From the NCBI GenBank assembly GCA_033557465.1, contig CM066032.1, forward strand, positions 447,018,270 to 447,082,269: a stretch of 64,000 nucleotides of DNA, given 5' to 3'. Source of the DNA: Ichthyophis bannanicus. Its lineage: Eukaryota > Chordata > Amphibia > Gymnophiona > Ichthyophiidae. Positions 56,266 to 64,000 of the stretch are shown one piece after another. The position numbers were made by a program, and so were the translations under genes. Numbering within the stretch: the first letter of the stretch is position 1; every line of letters begins with the position of its first letter. Under the pieces are notes generated by a model. It was given only the letters and a program-made list of their open reading frames with translations. It was not told where the DNA came from and did not search any database.

Positions 56266-56840
56266 CAGAGCCAGTGCTACCATTAGGCAAACTAAACAGT
56301 TATCTAGAGCGCCGGCCCTCCGAGAGCCCCCATTGCCGCTGTTGTCACCCCTCTCTGGGACCAACAATGATAGAAATGGCTTGAAACAGCCCCACTGAGC
56401 TTACTTTCAAGCTTTGGTGCCATGGAGCTATTTGCTTATGCCCCTCTCCAACTCTCACTGCTGACTTCCTGTTTGCACAGGAAGTCAGCATTGGGTGTCG
56501 GAGAACAGAGGAAACAAACAGCTTGAAGGTAAGCACCACCGGGCTATTTGCATCTAGTACTGCCGCTGCTGATCCTGGAGAAGAGCGGCAGTGGAAACTG
56601 AAGACCAGTGGGGGGAGGGGCAAGGTGGAATGAAATCTAGCTATGGTTAAGTAAAAAAAACATGAGAAAAAAAAATAGACCAGAAGGATCAACATCAGAG
56701 AGACATGCAGGAAAGGAACGGAAAAGGGCAGGTTAAGCAGGGGAAAAAAATAGAAAATGGAAACGAGATCTTGGAAAAAGAATGTAGGAGACAACCAAGA
56801 AGAGGAAATGGTAAAGGAAGACCAGGGCCAACCCATTTGG
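56266..56840. mobile_element. hAT-like fragment
   Basis: The left end CAGAGCCAGTGCTACCATTA with GGCAAACT resembles common hAT ends. Inside is a perfect hairpin, GCTGACTTCCTGT/ACAGGAAGTCAGC (56,461-56,490). The right end is not defined. Confidence 0.45.
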
Positions 56841-57884
56841 TAAAAATAAAATGAACATACTACAAAAGAATGTCAGTCTTTAGAGAATGAAATATGTCAG
56901 CTTTAAAATTGTGCATGTCTTATAATTCAGAACAAGAGGAAATATATTTTTGTTTCTCTTTCTTCAGTGTTCCATAGCTCAGTCTGTTTTTGGATTTTCC
57001 ATTCATTTTTTGTCTGCATATTTGTTTCTAACTTGTAGTTTTTTATTGTTTACAAGGAGATGGTCTGTTTTCCATGTGCAGCCATAGTGAGGGATTCTAT
57101 TAACATATTGGTTCTGTTTAGGAATCTGTAGTAGTTCAGCTTGCTCTCTTTCTCTCAATTGGAGGTGTACTGGTGTTCTAGATTGCAGTGCTAACTTTTT
57201 TTAGGTAGGGTTGGTGTAGTTTGAGTTCTTGGACTTGGTGTTGGTATGGTATAATATGTTTTGAGTGTATATTTGCAGGGATTTTATGTTATTATGCACA
57301 ATTGAGGGAGTTTGTTGTGTTGTCACTGATATGACACCAGAATTTGAGCAGAATCTTTTTGAATATTGAGTTGTAAAATGAAACATCCCTGAAGCCCTCT
57401 TTGCCAGTTCTATTTCCAGGTTTAAATCTGCTTTAAAAACAGCTACCACACCTCGTCCTCTGGAGCGCACTACAAAAGCAACAATTTTCTGGGCTTACCG
57501 GATATAGAACTACCTCATCTTTTCCTTGGCTGCAGGAAGTAGTAACCATTGCTGGATGCTGCTTTGATAGTGGCAGCAGTGCTGGTAACATGCCATTCTC
57601 AGATCCTTCTTTAATTGCAAAAGTCAGGAGGGACAAGAACTGGAAGCAGAATCCATGAGCTGCCTCATTTCCTGCCTCGTAATTCCTCATCAGTGGACAC
57701 TGCTGCTGCCATCACAAAAGGAGGGCCCGAGACCATCTTGTGTTGCAAGAAGAAAGGCCTGCTGCGGCAGTGATAATTTGGGAACAGAGGACTGGAGTCC
57801 AGGATCTCCCACTATGGTAAATAAAATCTAGCCATTAGTAGATGACCTTCTGTGGGGAGTCAATGTTGTAAAACATTCTACTTT
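56841..57884. other. Unassigned sequence
   Basis: No gene or element recognised. T-rich from 56,930 to 57,410. Confidence 0.45.
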
Positions 57885-58765
57885 ATGGAAACATAGAATA
57901 TTACAGATCATAACATCCAAATAGTTTGGCGAGAGGTTGATGTGCATGGACCAGGAGAAGGACCTCGGAGTGATTGTTTCTGAGGATCTCAATGTAGTGA
58001 AACAGTGTGACAAGGCAGTGGCAAAAACCAGAAGGATGCTGGGTTGCATACCGAGTGGAATTACCAGCAGAAAGGAAGAGGTACTAATGCCACTGTACAA
58101 GTCGCTGGTGAGGCCTCACTTGGAATATTGTGTTCAGTTTTGGAGACCGTATCTTGCAAAGGATATAACAAGACTGGAAACGGTTCAGAGGAAGGCGACC
58201 AAAATGATTTGGAGCCTGTGTCAGAAGACTTATGAGAAGAGACTTGAAGACCTAAATATGTACACACTGGAGGAGAGGAGGGACAGAGGAGATATGATTC
58301 ATACCTTTAAATACTTAAAGACTATTAATGAACAAACAAACCTCTTCCAAAGACAGGGTAGCTTAAAACTAGAGGGCATAACATGAAGCTGGCAAGGGGG
58401 TAACTGAAAAGCAATGTCAGGAAATACTTTTTTCACTGAAAAGGTGGTGGATGCTCGGAATGCCCTCCCGATGGAAGTGGTGTGGGGGGAAATACAGTGA
58501 CAGAATTCAAAATGGCATGAGACAGACAAAGTAGATCCCTTTTGTAGAAACAGGATAAAATCAAAATAAACATAACTATCTCTTATATCTGAACAAATAG
58601 GGGTGACCTACACGGAGCGGTGGGTACACTCCTAAACAAAGGCATGGGGAGGGGTGACCTGCACAGAGCAGCAGGTGCACCTACTCTTGCCGCCTTGCTA
58701 GGCAGACTAGATGGACCATGCTGGTCTTTATCTGCCGTCATATACTATGTTACTTCCTTTTCTTC
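57885..58765 (+). mobile_element. CR1-type LINE 3' end, family A
   Basis: A 149-codon frame from 57,937 contains DLGVIVSEDLNVVKQC, PLYKSLVRPHLEYCVQFW and KATKMIWSLCQKTYEKRLEDL, the CR1 RT C-terminal region. Broken frames carry on (NVRKYFFTEKVVDARNALP-like near 58,420). The 3' end is GACCATGCTGGTCTTTATC then CTATGTTAC. It is the plus-strand partner of 1,162-1,772. Confidence 0.9.
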
Positions 58766-58837
58766 TGTGCTATGCCACTTCCCCCCTTGGAAATCCATGA
58801 TGCTCATCTCATGCTTTCTTGAATTATGATACTGTGG

Positions 58838-59030
58838 GGCCTATATTGAACACTGGCAGGCAGCCCTGTAAAACAGCTGTCCGTCACTATTCTAAATTAC
58901 ACCTGCATATTCAATGCTGGGTCAATATCTGGCCACTGGCATTGACTATCCAGTTTGCCCACATAGCATTTTAGCTAACTGGGCAGCAGTGATATTCATC
59001 TGCTGCCTGGTTAGCTAAAACAGCTAAAAT
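58838..59030. mobile_element. MITE fragment, GATATTC-family relative
   Basis: Begins GGGGCCTATATTGAACACTGG and includes CTGGCATTGACTATCC and GGGCAGCAGTGATATTC, phrases shared with the elements at 27,165 and 54,524. No matching right end is visible. Confidence 0.35.
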
Positions 59031-59271
59031 TAGGCCAACCTTTTATGTGCCTATACTGTTTCTGCTACATCACCTAGCGATTTGTAGCTGTATTACAAAA
59101 GAGGATTTTTTGCGTGTTCTTAAAAAAAACCTTTTTTTCTGCTGCTAAAGTTCTTATTGTCCCCCTCTAGCCTTCAAGTTCAAAGAAATAGGCAAGCTCT
59201 TTAAAGTCACTGCCCTCTTCATGTGTTAGTATTCTTAATTAGCTTACTTAGGAGCTAGGCAGCTGAGTGCA

Positions 59272-59745
59272 GTTTTACAGAAGCTGAGAGGCACCCATTT
59301 CAGCTAAGGGCAAACCTTCTATCTTCTCTGCTGGCTTAAAACTATAAATTCTAACTGTTGATTTTGGGGGGAATTACTATTATAGCGTTTAACTGTGGTT
59401 TTAGACTAAACTTGGGGGCATTTTGTCTGCTTTCCTTGTATAGACTTACATCAGATATCTGTGTGTGTGGCAAATAGAGAGTTAAAACTAACAAACTAGG
59501 TTTTTTACTCCTGCTGTACTGTTTGGTGAAACCCTATTCTCAGGGAGGATAGTACACCTGGCCTGATACTGGTCTGAGCCAGTTTTACAGAAGTTGAGAG
59601 GCACCCATTTCAGCTAAGGGCAAACCTTCTAACTGTTGATTTTTTTGGGAATTAGTATTATAGCGTTTAACTGTGGTTTTAGACTAAACTTGGGGGCATT
59701 TAGACTGCTTTCCTTGTATAGACTTACATCAGATATCTGTGTGTG
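59272..59745 (+). promoter_or_regulatory. CR1-D 5'UTR tandem units, 310-bp period
   Basis: GTTTTACAGAAGCTGAGAGG at 59,272 recurs as GTTTTACAGAAGTTGAGAGG at 59,582. Both copies continue through CATTTCAGCTAAGGGCAAAC and TTAACTGTGGTTTTAGAC to CAGATATCTGTGTGTG. The second lacks a segment near its start. Probable promoter monomers by analogy with other LINEs. Confidence 0.7.
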
Positions 59746-59943
59746 CCCATGGTTCAGGAACAGCCTACTCGCCAAAGACACCTAGGTTCCACCCACCCTA
59801 CCCCTCACCCCACCCACCCCAGGGGCTACATTGCCTTTATAGTGGTCACATACATGCCATCTATCCTTTTTTACTTGGGTTAAAGTCCACATCTTCTTCA
59901 TCCTTTCTTCTTCTTCTTCCTCTTCTGGGACTGCTTAACCAAC

Positions 59944-60917
59944 ATGTCGTGTATTCAGTGCAATAACTGCGGTACTTTCATTCCAAGACGAATCATTTGG
60001 ATCCTAAGAGCTTGTCTTATGTGCCTCAGGTCAGCTGCCATGCATGATGAATTAACTCTACTAAGGAAAGACCTAGCTGCAATGCATAAAGAAGTGACTC
60101 TACTGAGGGAGGAAAAGGCTGCAATGAAACGCACCTCTTCTAGGATACAAACTGAACAAAGTCCACCACCGCTCCCACACAGAATCAAACACTCCAGGAA
60201 CAAATGGATTACAGTGGGTTCTGGAAGATTGCGACCTGTAACACAGAGACATCCTATATACATCAAGAAATATCCCTGCATAATGCCTTCTCTGCCTTGG
60301 CTAATGAGGATGCCCTATCCAAAGAAACTGAAGGGCCCTTAAATGAGTCAGACAATGCCCAATCTCCTGCTAAAGCATCAAATATGAAGAAAACCTCACC
60401 AAACAGAAAACTACTACTACTTGGAGACTCCATTATCAGAGGCACCAACTTGGGATCACAGTTCAAAGGAGAGAAGATAGTCATGTGCCTACCAGGCTCG
60501 ACAGCCAGCAGGAATACAAACCATGTTGTTGAAGTACTTAGCGCAAAAAGTGAACACTCCAAACTTGATGTTGTTATCCACTTGGGCACAAATGACCTGG
60601 CTAGAAACAGTGCCTCTACAGTCCAAAAGGACTTCCAATCTCTGGGAGAGAAACTCGAGCCCACTGTTAACACTGTTGCATTCTCAGAGGTTCTGCATGT
60701 TCTTGGTAAGGGGACAAAAAGGCTGCATCGCATTAACAGCTTTAATACATGGCTCAAGACCTGGTGCAAACAAGAAGGATTCAGATTTATTGGCGACTGG
60801 GGAAACAGATGGACCAACAAGAGACTATACTGTGTTGATGGACTACATCTCTCTGTCGCAGGGAAAAGAATCTTAAGTGAAAAATTCAGGCAGTATGTGG
60901 ATATGCATTTAAACTAG
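59944..60917 (+). pseudogene. CR1-D ORF1: Cys-containing N-terminus, coiled coil, SGNH esterase (one frameshift)
   Basis: The ATG at 59,944 gives MSCIQCNNCG (C-x2-C-x2-C), then CLMC, a possible zinc finger, and a coiled coil (LTLLRKDLAAMHKEVTLLREE). A frameshift at about 60,260-60,290 moves the rest to the frame ending 60,917. That part has all three esterase blocks intact: LLGDSIIRGTN, HLGTNDLARN and DGLHLSVAGKR, with the presumed Ser, Asp and His. It stops at 60,915-60,917. Total about 320 residues. This is the best-preserved esterase of the window apart from the shift, which lies in the linker and not in the domain. Confidence 0.8.
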
Positions 60918-61077
60918 GAAAAGGGGGTGACGGATGTGGAAGGTCAAGACCTGCACGCCACCCCCTGCAAAAGCAGAATAACATCAGAAACAGACACACT
61001 TTTAAGCCACACATCAAAAACAAGTGGGAAGATGTGGGCAGAACAATATCAATGCAAAATACTCACAAGCCAGGTAC

Positions 61078-61870
61078 AAGTCAAGACGGTTTACAGAGAA
61101 CACTGTGCTTATATCATTAAATGAGAGTAACAAATTTGCATATTACATTTATCAAAAAGATAGGTAAGACTGAGGTTTTAAGATACAGGATGCAAATGGC
61201 AGCAATAGCAGGAATAGTGAATGTTGCAGTTAATGTTAACTATGTACAATAACATGACTTAGAAGGTTTGTTGCTTAGCATGTGTTGGTTTATTCCTCGT
61301 GAGGGTCTGCTCCGTAGAATTCAAGGAATAGCTGAGATTTTGGCTTCTTGGGGAATTCTCCCATAGATACGATGGTTCTTAGCTGAGGCAGTAGAGGATT
61401 CCATATGGTTGGGGAGTAGAGGGAGAATGCCCTATTGTTTGCCTTTTGACTTCTGGTGAGTTTTTCAAGTGGGATGTACAGTAGGTTGATTATATTAAGT
61501 CTTCTTAGACTATTATTGGTGAGTTTTCTTATTAGTCTGGAGACACTCGGCTGACTGGTTATTCATAATTTTGCAGCTGTTGAGGACTACTTTATATTTG
61601 ATTCTTGATGTAACGGGTAAACAGTGAAGATGCTTGAAGATTGAGATGATGTGGGACTGATGAGTGGTTCCTTCTATGATTCTTGCTGCCATACTTTGAG
61701 CTAATTGCAGAGGGTATAGGGTGTGCTTGGGCAATCCTTGGAAAATTGAATTACTATAATGTAGTATGGGGGTGATGATTGCCTAGTACATTGTGTGGAA
61801 ATTAGGAAGGTTTAGTAGGGGACATACTGTAGGTTCTTTAGGATTCTGAGTTTTATGGTATACAGATTTG
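61078..61870 (-). mobile_element. Inverted L2-type LINE 3' end
   Basis: The lower edge is the inverse of an L2 end (GTAAACCGTCTTGACTTG). On the minus strand, 61,734-61,513 reads PKHTLYPLQLAQSMAARII, HCLPVTSRIKYKV, the L2 C-terminal HWLP region with HW changed to HC. Its upper limit is approximate. It cuts off CR1-D. Confidence 0.75.
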
Positions 61871-63140
61871 GTAGTTTGTTTTACTTATGCTTGTAGATTT
61901 AGTCTTTGATACGAGGGGGGGAGGCTAATAAGTCTCTGGCCTTGTAATGAAACACCAAGCTACAGGCACACTTCAGTCCAGAGGTCCAAATGATCTCTCT
62001 GTAGTTTTGTTTTATTTGGTATCCTCGTATACTATAGGTTTTCATGTCTTTTCTTATTGACAGGAATATTACGACCCAACAAAAGAAAAGGATAATATAA
62101 AAGCTCATTGACTTTTGTTTAATTCTACATATTAAGTGTAGCCTCCGGTCAAAAGGAGAGGAAAAGCCTACTGGAAAAGCACTCAAAACTGTGATGAATT
62201 TACCATGTATCCCTAAAAGGAAATAAAAATCAATAACAGTTGATTACTACTTTTCTAAACAGAGAAGGTGATTTTCTTTTATCTAAATGGCACCAAAGTG
62301 TTCACAGTATTCAAATCAATAAGTACATGCTCAAATTACAAAGGATGCAAAAATATCCCAATGTGAAATCGGATTGATTTTGTTTTCTTGCTGCATGCTA
62401 GGATAGAGAGCCTAGAGCTAGGAAGGAAAATCTAATAGTTACTTGCATATGGAGCGCTTAGCTGTTGGCAATGCAACGCTATAGAGGAGAGACAGAACTT
62501 ATAGGAGCCAAAAAAACGCACGCGGCATAAGAAACACGGAATGTCATTTATGGAAACTCATGCCCCACTTGCCACTTTCAGATAAAAATCGTTCCCTGCA
62601 CTCTAAGACAAAAAGTAAATGGCAGTTTGCAATGCTAAGAACCCCTGTGGAAATAAAATGAAATGAGACCAGGCTCCCAGACCTTTGAGAAAAATCAATC
62701 TGATGGAAAATTGACAAACTTGTTTAACGTGTCGGCACAAGCTCCGAGAGCTGACCCATAGAGACCTCTACTTAGACACACCACGAAGTTACTGTCAGTT
62801 CTCTTAATCTGTTCAATTACACAACAAGATCTCAAAGGGGACTTTTTTTTTTGCCAAACATCGCTATAAATTAAAATTTTAAACATGAAGGAGAAAAGTT
62901 AAAATCTTTTCTTTTCCCTTGGTATCCCATGCACAAATAACTGTCTGCACACAAGAGCGCCATAGAAAAATAAGCTTCAAATCCATTTTGCTACTAAATC
63001 CATTCTATTGATTTATGTACTTTAAGTAAATATATACTTTTAAAAAAATCAGTACTACATATAAATTCACGTTTAAAGGCCTGCCATAAACAGAAATAAT
63101 AAACAGAAGTGAGAAAGTGAAGGAGTCACAATGAGCCTAT
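61871..63140. other. Unassigned sequence
   Basis: AT-rich; ORFs are short and lack family features. No repeat structure stood out. Confidence 0.5.
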
Positions 63141-63219
63141 GGGCCCCTTTTACTAACATTCAGCTTGAGTTATGTGCACACAGCCCATAGCCTGAGCTAA
63201 GCAATAGTAAAAGGGGCTC
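63141..63219. mobile_element. 79-bp hairpin MITE remnant
   Basis: GGGCCCCTTTTACTAA at the left and TAGTAAAAGGGGCTC at the right are near-perfect inverted repeats of the TTTACTAA Harbinger-like type, 79 bp end to end. Flanks TAT and AAT do not match. Confidence 0.5.
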
Positions 63220-63313
63220 AATGAGAAGCCGTTAACAGCTCACTCAGCTCTTTAGCAAAACATGATTTCCAAAAAATATACTACTGAAAACACATGTGCA
63301 CTGTACAAGCAAA

Positions 63314-63351
63314 TGCACACACGCACGCGTGCACACACACATACATACACA
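63314..63351 (+). repeat. CA-rich microsatellite
   Basis: Interrupted CA/CG/TACA repeat (GCACACACGCACGCGTGCACACACAC then ATACATACAC). Confidence 0.9.
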
Positions 63352-64000
63352 TTTAGATCAGGTGTCAACAAGAGAACAATGAAGCATAAAGTCTGCCCCC
63401 TGAATTATATTATGTTGTCTATACTATATTATTTTATTCTAAGTTACTTACTATGTATCACTGGGTTGTAATAATCAACTATCATCCTGAGAGATAATTT
63501 AGTGGTGGGGGGTTTCCGTTATCTTCACAATTAGGCCAATGCAGAAAGACCAAAGCGCCCTATGCGTGAAGATAGCACAACTTATAAGCACAAGTTCTGA
63601 GAGGCGAAATGCAGAAAAGAGACTGACGCATGCGTAAACAGCAAAAGAAAAGCGAGCGCACGCAGTAACGCCAAGTATATTTAAATTATAGGCAAATGAA
63701 CTGAGCATATTAAAATGGATGCTAATATTGTCAGAGCCTGAGGTAGAGAAGCGTGTAGAGAATTTCATAACCAGCCAAAGCACAATTCTTTATGCCTGGG
63801 TCTTAGGTGGCATAGGGGTCCTGCACGTGCCACCCGTTTCTCTGGGAGAGCATGTCAAACTTACACCAACTTCTGTGTGCGTGTGTTTGGTTTGCTCTCT
63901 CAGTTTAACATTGCCATTTGCGCCACAGTTTAATGTGTGGCTAATTTGCATATGTGCCCCTTTCTGCATGCCAGTGCTATTGGTGCACTGTATAGAGGCG
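63352..64000. other. Unassigned sequence
   Basis: No gene or element supported up to the window end. Confidence 0.5.

Larger units (their letters stand above)
59272..61077 (+). mobile_element. CR1-type LINE (CR1-D), 5' half only
   Basis: Tandem 5'UTR units (59,272-59,745), ORF1 (59,944-60,917) and about 160 further bases, then an inverted L2 end at 61,078. No ORF2 follows within the window. CR1-like by its ORF1, but its N-terminus and UTR differ from CR1-1, so it is a separate lineage. Confidence 0.75.

Noticed and set aside
1..64000. Host gene exons
   Set aside because: No frame outside the repeats showed a recognisable domain with splice-site context; short ORFs are at the level expected by chance.

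Overview
The window is eukaryotic nuclear DNA from a vertebrate with a repeat-rich genome. I recognise no host protein-coding exon, no functional tRNA or rRNA gene, and no prokaryotic gene, operon or CRISPR array. Almost everything identifiable is transposable element: CR1, L2 and L1/Tx1-type LINEs, tRNA- and 5S-derived SINEs, hAT and Harbinger-like DNA elements and one probable solo LTR. This mix, with esterase-bearing CR1 elements ending in TTCTTATG repeats, suggests a tetrapod with a large genome. An amphibian such as a caecilian would fit, but that is inference.

Layout. 1-6,045: two degraded CR1-type LINEs. The first carries an inverted CR1 insertion and a Harbinger-like MITE. 6,257-21,124: an L1/Tx1-like ORF2 (L1-A) split by four insertions. 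These are an ORF1-only L1-type element (6,353-8,023), a GC-rich palindromic insert (about 8,058-8,645), a full-length L1-type element L1-B (9,033-19,648) that itself holds a nearly intact CR1 (CR1-1, about 10,270-14,923), and a 3-kb hAT-like element (21,125-24,173) carrying a C-rich minisatellite and a 400-bp palindrome. 24,182-31,250: mostly unassigned sequence with several terminal-inverted-repeat elements and LINE ends. About 31,250-40,925: an L2-clade LINE (L2-1) split by an inverted L2 end (holding a TTA-flanked MITE), a TG...CA element with an Arg/Ser-rich ORF, and an internally deleted CR1 (CR1-2) that holds a tRNA SINE. 41-47 kb: sparse, with a 5S-rRNA-derived SINE at 44.9-45.1 kb. 47.6-51.9 kb: a second L2 (L2-2) with two insertions, one containing a degenerate hammerhead-like motif. 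52.5-55.4 kb: an inverted L1 fragment abutting a CR1 with a MITE. 55.5-59 kb: SINE, L2, hAT-like and CR1 pieces. 59.3-61.1 kb: the 5' half of another CR1-type element, with tandem 5'UTR units and a SGNH-esterase ORF1. 61.1-64 kb: an inverted L2 end and largely featureless sequence.

How the parts relate. The autonomous machinery present is CR1 (ORF1 esterase; ORF2 endonuclease plus reverse transcriptase), L1 (coiled-coil ORF1; endonuclease, RT and Cys-rich C-terminus) and L2. Likely parasites of it are the tRNA SINEs, whose 3' ends resemble the L2 3' ends here, and possibly the ORF1-only L1 derivative. Because insertions interrupt recognisable reading frames, order of insertion can be read directly: L1-A is older than L1-B, which is older than CR1-1; L2-1 is older than CR1-2, which is older than the tRNA SINE. 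All element names are local labels.
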